In this document: positions 27,477 through 37,690 of the stretch, one piece after another
Layout of the letters: each line of letters begins with the position of its first letter
Numbering within the stretch: position 1 is the stretch's first letter
Origin: Pelolinea sp.
GTDB lineage: Bacteria; Chloroflexota; Anaerolineae; Anaerolineales; Anaerolineaceae
DNA length: 63,422 nt
Assembly (NCBI GenBank): GCA_030692365.1
Contig: JAUYCC010000003.1
Coordinates: forward strand, 1 to 63,422
Reading direction: 5' to 3'
The notes under the pieces: generated by a model
What the model saw: the letters and a program-made list of their open reading frames with translations, nothing else
What the model was told of the DNA's origin: nothing
Databases searched by the model: none
Translations under genes and position numbers: made by a program

Positions 27477-28151
27477 TTACCTTAACTTTATTAATATTTC
27501 TTCCACTACCTGATCAATATTTTTATTATTTGTATCTATGATAATTGCATCATTCGCGGGTACCAACGGAGCCAAATCTCTGGTCGAATCAATTTTGTCC
27601 CTTTTTATGACATTATCTAAAATTTCTGTGTTATTTGGATTTCCTCCCCTTCTTATTTCTTCCTCATATCTTCTTTTGGCTCGTTCTTCCACAGACGCAT
27701 TAAGGAAAAACTTACGGTTTGTATTCGGTAATACAACTGTACCGATATCTCGGCCCACCATAACAATATTTCCTTGCAGGGCGATCTTCTGCTGCTGCAA
27801 GGTTAAAGTATTTCTGACGCCATGATATTTCGAGACTTGAGACACATGATCATTTACCCCTTGCTCTTTTATTTTCCAGGTGAGATCAACACCATCTACA
27901 TAAATATCATTCACGCGCCCATCATCAATAGAAGGCTGGTCAATCTTGATCATTATATTTGAAGCAAGCTCTGATACTTTTGATTCATCAAAGATATCAA
28001 TTCCTTTTGTTAAAGCCGCCCATGTGACCGCGCGATACATTACCCCGGTGTCAAGAAACAGATAACCCAACTGTTTTGCCAGCCTTAAACCTACACTTGA
28101 TTTTCCAGATGCCGCGGGACCATCTATTGCTATTGAGATGTATTGATTCAA
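27477..28151 (-). CDS. cmk: cytidylate kinase
   Basis: Phosphorylates CMP and dCMP with ATP. The 224-residue protein has the P-loop G-P-A-A-S-G-K-S-S at about 11-19, the D-T-G-V-M-Y-R-A NMP-binding segment and the G-R-D-I-G-T-V-V-L-P motif, with the C-terminal R-D (L-A-P) element and terminal D-T helix. Translation begins at a TTG codon (28149-28151): no ATG or GTG fits before the conserved I-A-I-D-G-P, and GGAG lies about 9 bp upstream inside the end of the preceding gene. The preceding gene stops 1 bp upstream, so translation is probably coupled. Confidence 0.95.
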   Translation of the reverse strand: MNQYISIAIDGPAASGKSSVGLRLAKQLGYLFLDTGVMYRAVTWAALTKGIDIFDESKVSELASNIMIKIDQPSIDDGRVNDIYVDGVDLTWKIKEQGVNDHVSQVSKYHGVRNTLTLQQQKIALQGNIVMVGRDIGTVVLPNTNRKFFLNASVEERAKRRYEEEIRRGGNPNNTEILDNVIKRDKIDSTRDLAPLVPANDAIIIDTNNKNIDQVVEEILIKLR

Positions 28152-28152
28152 C

Positions 28153-29865
28153 CTAATTAGCTCCGATAAATGAATGTTCTTCTAAAGTGGTTTTATTTAT
28201 CCATAGGGAATTATATTCTTTATACTGCTGATTGTTTCTAAAAAAGAACCAATCCCAGAAATCAGTTGAGATTAAACTGTGAACAGGATCCCAAGTCCAA
28301 ATTGGATAGCTATTTGAAATAAATTCCTGCCCCTGATAAGCTCCTCCAGTTAATGAGATTGTTTCATTATCCGAAACAATAACCTCTGGATTTGTAACCA
28401 AGGTGTCACTTTTTTGAAAGAATAATCTTTCTTTATTTAATGCCCATACAATTGAATTATTCATTTGACCGTCGATAAAGATATTTAAAATACCTGATGT
28501 CCCAAAAATACTTGCTTTGGTTGTTTTGATTATTTCTTTGACGATATCCTGATCTTCATAGTATCCATTCCAAAGGATTTCATTCTCAGGTTTATGGTTT
28601 GTTCCTGCCGTACGGGCAGAAATGGAAAGCTGTAACAATCCGGAAAAAAAGAATATAACAATAAACAATGCTGATAATGCTTTTGTGATAGACGCTGTAA
28701 ACGCCTGATACAATACCAATACGATTATAAAAATACAAATTATTAGTGTGGCCATAAGTGTGTTGGAAATATCCATTCCCCAGACTGACTGATAAACCAA
28801 TGCGACAATATTTAAAACGATATTGACACTTATAGCCATGAGGATTCCAATAAACGGCAGATTATCTTTTAGTGTATGAAATTGCTCAAGCATGTAATCG
28901 CTTACAAATAAAGCTGTAATTAACCATAAAGGCAAGCTTACCCATAACAGATCTATTATTAAATGACCCGGGGAAAAAGTGATTACAAGAAAAGCAAGGG
29001 TTGTCCAGAGAAAAACAAGTTTGAACTTTTCCATTTCCACTTTTGGTTTTTTTATAAGAAATATCAGTGAAGCAATTAATGCAAAAGGGATATATGAAAA
29101 TATAGCAAATGGGTAAACAATCGGAAAATTTCCGATTTGATAATTCTTGCTCCATGCAAGAGCAAAATTGACAATATCTGATGCTAAATTAGAAATGGGG
29201 GTTTTAGTAACGAAAGACAGGACTGTTACTATAAAAATAAATAACCCTGCCACCAAAAAGTTCTTATAGTTAGAAGTATTTTCCCTAACTATTGATTGAA
29301 ACCGTTTTAAAGTATCCCTATCACTAAAGTACAAAACCATTAAAAACAAAAATGAAATCAAAAGGAAAGACCCTAATCCCCTCCCATGTCCTCCAAGGAG
29401 AACAATTATCAATTGGATCAAATAATTTCGTTTATGTACAATAGACTCTACAAGCAATCCAATAAAAAATATTGTTAGAGTGCTTCCAGAAAAGAAAATA
29501 GAATTTACTATGCCAAAGGGGTCAAAAGCAAAAAACATTGAAGCCAGGATTGCTGGTTTTTTGCCAATTTCTTGAAAAAACAATATGGGTAGAAGAACTA
29601 TCAAAGAACCAATGAACGCATTAATAAGTCTAAATCCCAGGTTGCCTTTGATGCCAAAGAAAAGCAAAACCTTTAAAATAAGGTCATGTAAAAGTGAGTT
29701 TGAGCTCGAAGGTTTTATACCTGTTATTGATAATAGAACCTCCGCTTCTGAGTTAGAAAAGTTGATATTACTCGCCCCATATATACGAATAACAAAGGCA
29801 AGTATAAATATTCCAAGTATAAAGAGATGGAATAAATTAATTTCGGTTTTGGATTGGTTTTTCAT
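28153..29865 (-). CDS. multi-pass GT-C glycosyltransferase-like membrane protein (family 39 type)
   Basis: A 570-residue polytopic membrane protein with about eleven hydrophobic segments, then a soluble C-terminal domain of about 150 residues. The first loop after transmembrane helix 1 carries F-S-N-S-E-A-E, placed like the catalytic acidic motif of dolichyl-phosphate-mannose/ArnT-type GT-C enzymes. It starts within the last 4 bp of the upstream YYY-domain gene (29862-29865), so the two are coupled. The donor is likely a polyprenyl-phosphate sugar and the acceptor outside the membrane, but the substrates cannot be named. Confidence 0.7.
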   Translation of the reverse strand: MKNQSKTEINLFHLFILGIFILAFVIRIYGASNINFSNSEAEVLLSITGIKPSSSNSLLHDLILKVLLFFGIKGNLGFRLINAFIGSLIVLLPILFFQEIGKKPAILASMFFAFDPFGIVNSIFFSGSTLTIFFIGLLVESIVHKRNYLIQLIIVLLGGHGRGLGSFLLISFLFLMVLYFSDRDTLKRFQSIVRENTSNYKNFLVAGLFIFIVTVLSFVTKTPISNLASDIVNFALAWSKNYQIGNFPIVYPFAIFSYIPFALIASLIFLIKKPKVEMEKFKLVFLWTTLAFLVITFSPGHLIIDLLWVSLPLWLITALFVSDYMLEQFHTLKDNLPFIGILMAISVNIVLNIVALVYQSVWGMDISNTLMATLIICIFIIVLVLYQAFTASITKALSALFIVIFFFSGLLQLSISARTAGTNHKPENEILWNGYYEDQDIVKEIIKTTKASIFGTSGILNIFIDGQMNNSIVWALNKERLFFQKSDTLVTNPEVIVSDNETISLTGGAYQGQEFISNSYPIWTWDPVHSLISTDFWDWFFFRNNQQYKEYNSLWINKTTLEEHSFIGAN

Positions 29866-32393
29866 TGGCTTTTTGGCGAATATTTAAAAATGGAAACCTC
29901 GGCATTATTAAACACTATGGTCAAATTTTCATTGAATTTTTTCTCTGAAACGGGGTATGTGTTTTTTTCAATCAGGCCAAGGAAAACATAACGAATTTTA
30001 TATTTTTCCAGGATATTTTTTGCATAATCCCAATTACTGGTGATATAAAGCTCTTTGATATCTGATTCACGGTTTCCAATCTCGTTAGCCCCACCTCTCC
30101 ACTGTGATTCGTGCCCTGGCCATCCCAGAACAGTTGGAAACCCTGTAAATTTAGAAATCCTTCCATACCCGCTGTAACTTCCACCTACTGCTTCAGCAAC
30201 AATACCATAAGGTGCATTTTCCAGGAAAGAAATTGCTTCATATTCTAATGGGTTTGAAATTTCAAAATACTTATTCCCATCAAGGGACCATTCAAAATTT
30301 TGGAAGGAATTCGTTTTGTCAGGTATCGCGAAGAATGGATATAACAAACCTGTACCCACAAAAATCGTGATTATCGAAATAGAAATAACCTTTCCCAAAA
30401 CAGTTTTCGTCTTGAAACATATTTCTGCTATCGCATAAGCAGAGGCGAAGGAAAAGATAATCCACGCCTGAAAATAGAATTTAAAAATGGTATTCATACG
30501 CCAGCCAAATTGGTCCCGTAAATAGAAAAATTCCGGGAAGAAACAAAGCAGCGCTCCCAGAATGATCAGGATTTGGATAAATTGAATAGGTGCAATTGAT
30601 TTTTGTTCTTCGTTTCTATTAACATCATCATTTTCCCGTCGAAAATTCCCAATAAAACATAGGGTGGTCAACAAAATCATAAACATAACCACAACTGGGC
30701 TGGCCAATAATCTTCTTATAGTCTCCTGAATTAAGTGGCTTACTGAATCAGCTCCAAAAATACCCAATAAGCTACCAGTTGCATTTTGAATATTTATTAA
30801 TCTCGATTGCATTTCTCTTCCGGTCAGGTTGGCAATAAAGCCATAAATGTTAGCCATCAAATTCGGTAGCAGCGCATTAAAGAATGAAAACAGTAACAAG
30901 AGAAGCGATAAAAAAATACCAATAATAAATATTAAAGAGAATCTCTTTAAAGAAAAACAGTCTTTACTAGTATGAAAAAGTAACCATGAGATTAATAACA
31001 TCTGCGGCAAGAACATAATTAGAAAATGAATCCCGCGTGTTCTGAAAATCATACTGGGAAGAAATCCACCCGCTTGTGAAGAAAGTCCTAATAAAAATGG
31101 GATATATAGGATCATGCTGATGATCCCCAGAGATATTGAATATAAGAATATTTCTTTTAAAACCTTCTTATTAATACCATATTCCCTAATCATCAGAATA
31201 AAATGAATAAGAATAATGAATCCGAAGTAAATCGGGAAATCCCAGGTATTTACAAAAATTAGTACTCCAAGAATTAGACCAGTAATCCATGATTGTGGTT
31301 TCTTGAAATAGCGAATAAGCCTGGAATTATCTATTTCATTAGAATCCCGGGAAAGGAATTTTGAAAAACTGAAATAAATCACCAGTAGTACGAATGGCAT
31401 TGCCAGAACATGCGGATGCAGGTCGGCGAGCAGAAACGAGAAAAAGGGAAATTCATTAATAATTTCTCGCGAGTGACCATTAAGCGTGTAATCTTGCAAA
31501 ACTCGCGATGCTCTCCACCACCAGGTTCCTCCCGCCCTTCCAGGCAGCCAATCCAAAGGCATCGGGGGAGGGTCAGTCAATTCCTTGATATCTATCCATT
31601 TCCAAACCGAAGATACCATCTGGTTATTTGACTCAAGTGTCCAGAAAATTCCTTTTGAATGTATAACCTCCAGGAATCCCTCTCCATTACTAACAATCAA
31701 AATCATTAAAGGAGCTAGTAAACTGATTAGTAACAACCTTGAAATTATTTTCTTATCTTTAGGTTGTTCTTTTCTGAAGAACAAAAGATTAAATAAAATT
31801 CCGGATGATGAAACAGTAACAAAAGCGAACCAGGTTGAGATGGCCAGGTTAAACGCTACTCCTGAAACCGTACCACACAGGCGCATCATCATCGAAACCA
31901 GTAAATATCCGAAGTTGTAATATGAAATTGCGTAATTCGACAACCATGGGTCATTGGGTGGGAATGAAGGCGACCGGTAAATGCTGGTAATGAAAGCTAA
32001 TTCCATCGGTTTTTCTGTTCCAATAATCTCAGGATTAGCCGCCCGGACAACAGCCCATCCTATACAAGTGATCAGGAATAATATTTCATAAAAAAATATA
32101 ATCCTGAGATTTGTTTTTAACCAATTAATAATGCTCTCAACTGAATTCTTTCGGATAACAATTATTGAAATAACCACCAGGAGCGAAAACGCGAACACAA
32201 CACCGAAAAGATCATTTTTTAGAATCTGAAAAGTATTCCCAAGCCAATATAGATACCCCCATAAAAGTAAACCGAGAATTTTCGAAATTGATAATCCTTT
32301 ATCCGCTAATCCTTTGAAAAGACTATAGGATAAAGGAAAAATAACCCACCCTAATATTTCTAATGACAAAAACCATTTAATCAGATCGATCAT
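29862..32393 (-). CDS. DUF2298 (YYY-type) multi-pass membrane protein
   Basis: An 843-residue protein with many transmembrane segments. The features of the DUF2298/Chlor_Arch_YYY family are visible: E-K-P-M-E-L-A-F near 130, F-P-P-N-D-P-W-L-S, Y-Y-N-F-G-Y (the tyrosine cluster), E-F-P-F-F-S-F-L-L-A-D-L-H-P-H, and R-M-N-T-I-F-K-F-Y-F-Q-A-W. The C-terminal soluble part has G-W-P-G-H-E-x-Q-W-R. It is a paralogue of the second half of the giant protein encoded 8 bp upstream. The family is found in Chloroflexi and Archaea and is thought to be glycosyltransferase-like, but has no proven activity. Confidence 0.85.
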   Translation of the reverse strand: MIDLIKWFLSLEILGWVIFPLSYSLFKGLADKGLSISKILGLLLWGYLYWLGNTFQILKNDLFGVVFAFSLLVVISIIVIRKNSVESIINWLKTNLRIIFFYEILFLITCIGWAVVRAANPEIIGTEKPMELAFITSIYRSPSFPPNDPWLSNYAISYYNFGYLLVSMMMRLCGTVSGVAFNLAISTWFAFVTVSSSGILFNLLFFRKEQPKDKKIISRLLLISLLAPLMILIVSNGEGFLEVIHSKGIFWTLESNNQMVSSVWKWIDIKELTDPPPMPLDWLPGRAGGTWWWRASRVLQDYTLNGHSREIINEFPFFSFLLADLHPHVLAMPFVLLVIYFSFSKFLSRDSNEIDNSRLIRYFKKPQSWITGLILGVLIFVNTWDFPIYFGFIILIHFILMIREYGINKKVLKEIFLYSISLGIISMILYIPFLLGLSSQAGGFLPSMIFRTRGIHFLIMFLPQMLLISWLLFHTSKDCFSLKRFSLIFIIGIFLSLLLLLFSFFNALLPNLMANIYGFIANLTGREMQSRLINIQNATGSLLGIFGADSVSHLIQETIRRLLASPVVVMFMILLTTLCFIGNFRRENDDVNRNEEQKSIAPIQFIQILIILGALLCFFPEFFYLRDQFGWRMNTIFKFYFQAWIIFSFASAYAIAEICFKTKTVLGKVISISIITIFVGTGLLYPFFAIPDKTNSFQNFEWSLDGNKYFEISNPLEYEAISFLENAPYGIVAEAVGGSYSGYGRISKFTGFPTVLGWPGHESQWRGGANEIGNRESDIKELYITSNWDYAKNILEKYKIRYVFLGLIEKNTYPVSEKKFNENLTIVFNNAEVSIFKYSPKSQ

Positions 32394-32400
32394 TACATTA

Positions 32401-35400
32401 TTAATGAATCACTTTATATATCACTGTGTCTTCCGAACTATACACTGAGGTCCAAAGTATATTATTCTGGCTCACAAATTTATCTAAACCAGAAGCCGGA
32501 TAAATTGCTTTTTCAAGCTGGCCAACAACAATGTAATCCACTTGGTATTTATTAATAAATTCTTTGTCATATTCAAGATTTGTCTTTGAGTAAAAAATGC
32601 TAATATCATCCACCCTATCAGTCACCCATTCAGACGGATTGATAACACGCTGCTGCCTTTGGTGCCCATTCCATCCCATAACCCCTGGCAATCCTGTATA
32701 GATCGTGTATCTGTTTCCCCATCGGTACTCCGGTATGTTTGCTTCCACAATCGTAGGCGTTCCTATAATGTTTTCCTGCATCCATTTGATAGCATTAAAA
32801 TCCTGAGATAAATCCAATAAAACATCGTTTTCCATATAAGTGGAATAATTCATATAGGACATACCATCCAAAGTAATTGGAATATCTCCACTTATCCTGT
32901 CGGTTACTTTATCTACACTTGCTGTAACAGTAAAAAGTAAAACCGAGACCAGTAATAAAATAATAACAGTGTTCCAAATTTCCTTAAATTTGATGTCAGT
33001 TGCTCTATTACTTATGTGTTTAATTAAACCAGGTAGGAAATAAGCCGAACCTAAGGCAAGTAATGTCCATGCTTGTAAATAAAATTTAAAAACTGTATTC
33101 ATCCGGCCAATATCACCTCTTATGACCACAACCTCAACAATAAGTGTGAGCGTTAACCCCGCTACCATGAGAAACAATACAAAACGCTCTGAATCAGAAT
33201 AATTCTTAATGAATATTAGAAGTGAAAGTGATATTAAGGCAGGAAAAACAACCAATAAAATTTTGACTCCCCATAAAAACCCAATCGCTACCATAATACA
33301 AAGGAAAACCAATCCAATCCCAATTATTTTTCGGTATGGGTAATATGGTCGAAGAGAAGATAAAGGCGTGGATGCCATCCACTGATAGATTTCAATAACC
33401 AACCATGAATATATTACAAAGAGAAAAAGTCCCCAATGGATCAGGTAGGATCCGATAGGTGTTTTATCACCTTTCCATATTTCAACTGCTGAATATCCCT
33501 GTCCAAACCATTTAATGAATGGGTAATAAAGAATAATCGTTAGCAAAATTAAGGCAGCGATAATCGCCAAAGTTGAAAATAATTGTTTTGTCTTTGCTGG
33601 AATGCTTCCAAATATCTTTTCAGGAGGATTTAAATATTTAATCCCACAATAAGAAATCGCAATTACAGCAATTCCCAAATAGGTCGGATAATCCCAGGTA
33701 TTCGTAGCCCTTAGGGAACCTATTATCACTGCCCCGGCTACAAATTGGACAATCGCTTTAAGTTTCTCTGGATATTTAAATTTCCCTAGAATGATCGATA
33801 ATGACCAGGATAATGCCAGTAATGTAATTGGATATGCAAAAAGATGAGCGTGGGGGTCACCATAGAGAAAAGTAAAGAACGGAAATTCTGTAATCGGTTC
33901 ACCAGGTATTGCCCTACTGGGTATCCAATACCAGTCTCCTGGGTAATAGTTTAATCGCGTCCCATTCAAGAACTGCTTTAGCCCGTTTATATAAATCAGG
34001 AGCACTTGGATTAAATTTCCAGATTTAATCGGGAGTGAGTTCAATCCTAAAGTGAATATTCCCTGAATGAACATCCGAACAGTGCCTAAATTACCAACTA
34101 TCAGGACAAAGAATGAAGAAACTAATGCTACTGAATAAGGATTATTGATTATTTTTTGAATCGTACGATTTTTCAGATTTGAACTTTCCGTTTGCTCACA
34201 AACCCGATGTTTCTGCAAATTCCATCCCAGAGAAAATGCTGCCATCGCTGTAAAATTAAAGAATGTAGGCAGAAGCAGGTTATAAGCAATTGAAGGCATA
34301 ATTCCTAATAATTTGACCGGTATGGCTGCTATTACAAAACCGTAATAATAGTAATTAATATAACCGCCAGAATACCAGGGATCATATGGAGGAAAGTTGA
34401 CACTTTTTATTACAGCATTAAAGTAGGAAAAATCCATTGGCTTTTCCCCGCCCTTATAGGGGTGCCATAAATCAGGATTTCCCAATCTGATCAGAAGAAA
34501 GAGAGCAAAAAAGAAGAGCCCGATCAGTTCAATTTTGATAAAGTACCGGTAATTTTGTCTTAGTTCATCAATAATGGTTTTCTTATTCTTTATAAAAATA
34601 TAAAAATTAATTAAGAAAGCACCCAGGAAAACCCCCAAGATAAGTAAGCGATCGAATGCGAGCCCTATTGAACTCGCAAGCCAAATTGGTAAAGCAATCA
34701 GGACCAGGCTGGTCAGTTTTAATAAAGGATAGCCTCGATCAGGCAATCCTTTATAAACTATTCGGGTTAAAGGATAAAAAAACCATCCCAAAAGGGTTAT
34801 AGTGAGATACCAGAAGAATATTGATAGGAGCGGATATTTATTCTGAATTGAGTTGTAATCAAATAAATCTAACCATGTTCCATTTATCTTTTGGCGATCA
34901 ATTTGCTCTTGAGTTAACAATAAGTTTCCTGGCCGTTGTTCCGCTTCCTTTGGCGAAAGATTAAGGACTTGGTTCAGATTAACTGAAGATAATTTTTCAA
35001 AAACCGAATTGATATCAAAATAATTTGATTTCCTGAAAACAAAAACTTTCGGGTGGTCATAAACTGTAAACGCTTCTTCAGCAAATTGGGAATTAAATTC
35101 CATTGAAAGGAAAGATGGGTTAACCTGAAATGTTTTGACCAGCTCAAATCCCAGAGTACCATTAAACATTCCGGGGTTGGCGACTCGATAACACCACTGG
35201 ATATCATTAGTTTGACATCCCATCAACTTTTTATAAAAAAGCGTTGTAAGAGGACACCTTTCAGGAATTTGGGTTGTGCTTCCCCATTGTCTGTTTGAAG
35301 TAAAGATGATGTAATCAGCCCGAGCTAGATAACTTATGAAACGTTCAAGTTTTTCCTGGTTGTCATCCCAATACATCTGAAAATTTAATTCGGAAGGGTA

Positions 35401-37671
35401 AACACCCTCATAAAGGTCAAAAGGGTTCAATCCATGCATATATAATGGCAATGCATCGTCCCAATCTGTCTCTTTTGCGGATTTACTGCCATTAAAAGCC
35501 AATAATTTATCTTCCCCGCTTACTCTAATAGATAGAGAATAATTTCTGCCAGAAGTCAATTGAACAGGATCATTCACTTTAATTTCAAAATCACTTCCGC
35601 GAAAATCATCCTTTTCAGAAGTGTTCAAAGGTACTTTCCATGACCCCAACAGAATTCCTGATTCCGCTTCAATAAGTTCTGCCGTAATTATTGCAATGTT
35701 AAATGATTCATCCAGTTCTACAATACGGAAGAATTTCAACCCGTTTAATAACCCACCTCTAAAAGGAGTAAAAGAAACCTGGTAATCAGATTTTTCACTT
35801 AGAATTTGGACAAATTCAAATACCGGTTGAGCATAATTTATATCGCCAGATTCTATTGAAGCCGATAAATAACCAAAGAAATTTAATCCTGTATCGCCAT
35901 TTAATAATTCGAGCTTAACTTTCAGCTCCTCCCCTTTATTAATTTCGTACGGATTATTCAGGATAATGTCAAACTTCTTTCCCCTCGAGTCTTCTTCTCT
36001 CTGAAATGTATTGTTAATAATTCCAGAATAAATAATTTCATTTGACGGAATTCTTATTAGTTGAACCAATAAATTTTGGGAAATATCAGAAATAACAGGA
36101 CTGACGAGATGATCAATCGTTAGTTGGTTAATGGTGCCCTCTTTTTCTGCAAAGAAGGAGAATTCAAGCGATTTTCCTGGTTCCAGGCTTGAATAATGCG
36201 TATAAGGCAACGGTTGAGAGAACACACCGTTCTGATCTTGCATTGATAAATTGACAGCGCTTTCAACATTCTCATAGATCCATTCACTTGCTGCAATGCG
36301 TGTCATTGGTTTCCGGTAAATATTGATAAAAGATATCGCCCAAATAAATGTACCAAGAATGAGAGAAGAACATATTATTAGAATGACTATTTTCTTAATA
36401 ATTAATAATTTTTTATAAGTCGCCTTCTTAATTAATCGAATAACTTGAAAAATAAACCAGGCGGCAATAATCGATAGAGCAGGATAGATTAGCAGGAAAT
36501 AGCGCATGGTTGGATTCCAGAGGGACGCCTGCCAGATGAGATAACCAATTGAAAATATCCAAATCAACCCGTATTTTTCCCAATGGCCATGAATTATTTT
36601 CCATCCCATCAGTATTAAACCTAAAATGGCAAAAATACCTGCTGGAAGTCCCAATCCCCAAATCACTAAATTTTGAATAGGAAACCAAAAAGATCTTCTC
36701 GCCCATTGAAGTGAGGGGGGATAATTGCTGTCTCCAGAGCTTAACGCAGCCAATTCACGCAGATTATCGATCCATTTTAAATTCGGAAGGATATTAAAGA
36801 AACCAGGTCCAGTAAAAGCATATGGTTGAAATATTCGGAAAACCAGAAAACTCAGAATTCCCGCGAAAACAAGATGATAAAAACGCGTTTTCCATTTAGG
36901 CGATGAGGTATTTCTTAATATCTTGGGATCGTTTAGGATAATTGCAAGCGGCAGGAAGATAACAACAATCCCTGCGTTTACTTTGGATGCCAAGGCCATC
37001 CCGAAAGCAATCGCAAATATCGTGTAATATTTAAATCCCCCAAAATCAAATAACCCCTTGAGTGGTTTTATTTTATAAGGATGAAATTGGTCATTTTTTG
37101 GTGAGGATTTCCAAATATTTACCGCCGCGTATAAAGCGAAGGTGGAAAAAAAGGTGGTGAAATTATCAACAATAAAAAAATGAGAAATTTGGATAGGTAG
37201 AACTGAACATGCATATAAAAATGCTGCCAAATAAGGGAGCCATTGCTTCGAAAATAATTTCCTGGCAATAAAGAAAACCAAAATAATAGTGCCTGTGTCA
37301 AATAATCCGGAAAGGTATCTCCCCACAAGAAAAACCTGGTTATACCCAGTCTGTCCAGTCCAATCCGCCGCATATCTCACAATGAATAATGGCAATGTTC
37401 CATAAACAAAAAAGGGAAATACAGAATTTCCATTCGCATCGAGAATATTATGCGGATTTAAGCTTGATGTGGCAGTATCGAAATATTCTTGGAAACTTGA
37501 AACCGGTGATATAGAAGTTTCAACCATGGTAAGAAACCTCTCGTCCGGATGCAAATGAAAATCTTGGTCCCAATTTATTCCATAAATCCGCAAATAAGCG
37601 CCTAACAGAATAATAAATATGAAAGGAATGACCAGAGCCAGCTTGGAAAGAACAGCGTTATTTTTCTTCAA
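32401..37671 (-). CDS. giant fusion: GT-C (PMT-like) domain plus DUF2298 (YYY) domain
   Basis: A 1756-residue membrane protein. Residues 1 to about 470 are a GT-C mannosyltransferase-like module: after the first helix comes D-F-H-L-H-P-D-E-R-F, followed by G-R-Y-L-S-G-L-F-D-T-G and successive helices. Residues about 480-900 are a largely soluble, beta-rich region. From about 925 to the end it is a complete DUF2298 domain: E-K-P-M-D-F-S-Y, F-P-P-Y-D-P-W, I-N-Y-Y-Y-Y-G, E-F-P-F-F-T-F-L-Y-G-D-P-H-A-H, R-M-N-T-V-F-K-F-Y and G-W-N-G-H-Q. Its 5' neighbour is another GT-C gene 19 bp away; its 3' neighbour is the stand-alone YYY gene. Confidence 0.85.
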   Translation of the reverse strand: MKKNNAVLSKLALVIPFIFIILLGAYLRIYGINWDQDFHLHPDERFLTMVETSISPVSSFQEYFDTATSSLNPHNILDANGNSVFPFFVYGTLPLFIVRYAADWTGQTGYNQVFLVGRYLSGLFDTGTIILVFFIARKLFSKQWLPYLAAFLYACSVLPIQISHFFIVDNFTTFFSTFALYAAVNIWKSSPKNDQFHPYKIKPLKGLFDFGGFKYYTIFAIAFGMALASKVNAGIVVIFLPLAIILNDPKILRNTSSPKWKTRFYHLVFAGILSFLVFRIFQPYAFTGPGFFNILPNLKWIDNLRELAALSSGDSNYPPSLQWARRSFWFPIQNLVIWGLGLPAGIFAILGLILMGWKIIHGHWEKYGLIWIFSIGYLIWQASLWNPTMRYFLLIYPALSIIAAWFIFQVIRLIKKATYKKLLIIKKIVILIICSSLILGTFIWAISFINIYRKPMTRIAASEWIYENVESAVNLSMQDQNGVFSQPLPYTHYSSLEPGKSLEFSFFAEKEGTINQLTIDHLVSPVISDISQNLLVQLIRIPSNEIIYSGIINNTFQREEDSRGKKFDIILNNPYEINKGEELKVKLELLNGDTGLNFFGYLSASIESGDINYAQPVFEFVQILSEKSDYQVSFTPFRGGLLNGLKFFRIVELDESFNIAIITAELIEAESGILLGSWKVPLNTSEKDDFRGSDFEIKVNDPVQLTSGRNYSLSIRVSGEDKLLAFNGSKSAKETDWDDALPLYMHGLNPFDLYEGVYPSELNFQMYWDDNQEKLERFISYLARADYIIFTSNRQWGSTTQIPERCPLTTLFYKKLMGCQTNDIQWCYRVANPGMFNGTLGFELVKTFQVNPSFLSMEFNSQFAEEAFTVYDHPKVFVFRKSNYFDINSVFEKLSSVNLNQVLNLSPKEAEQRPGNLLLTQEQIDRQKINGTWLDLFDYNSIQNKYPLLSIFFWYLTITLLGWFFYPLTRIVYKGLPDRGYPLLKLTSLVLIALPIWLASSIGLAFDRLLILGVFLGAFLINFYIFIKNKKTIIDELRQNYRYFIKIELIGLFFFALFLLIRLGNPDLWHPYKGGEKPMDFSYFNAVIKSVNFPPYDPWYSGGYINYYYYGFVIAAIPVKLLGIMPSIAYNLLLPTFFNFTAMAAFSLGWNLQKHRVCEQTESSNLKNRTIQKIINNPYSVALVSSFFVLIVGNLGTVRMFIQGIFTLGLNSLPIKSGNLIQVLLIYINGLKQFLNGTRLNYYPGDWYWIPSRAIPGEPITEFPFFTFLYGDPHAHLFAYPITLLALSWSLSIILGKFKYPEKLKAIVQFVAGAVIIGSLRATNTWDYPTYLGIAVIAISYCGIKYLNPPEKIFGSIPAKTKQLFSTLAIIAALILLTIILYYPFIKWFGQGYSAVEIWKGDKTPIGSYLIHWGLFLFVIYSWLVIEIYQWMASTPLSSLRPYYPYRKIIGIGLVFLCIMVAIGFLWGVKILLVVFPALISLSLLIFIKNYSDSERFVLFLMVAGLTLTLIVEVVVIRGDIGRMNTVFKFYLQAWTLLALGSAYFLPGLIKHISNRATDIKFKEIWNTVIILLLVSVLLFTVTASVDKVTDRISGDIPITLDGMSYMNYSTYMENDVLLDLSQDFNAIKWMQENIIGTPTIVEANIPEYRWGNRYTIYTGLPGVMGWNGHQRQQRVINPSEWVTDRVDDISIFYSKTNLEYDKEFINKYQVDYIVVGQLEKAIYPASGLDKFVSQNNILWTSVYSSEDTVIYKVIH

Positions 37672-37690
37672 TGTCTCTATATTTCAATTA

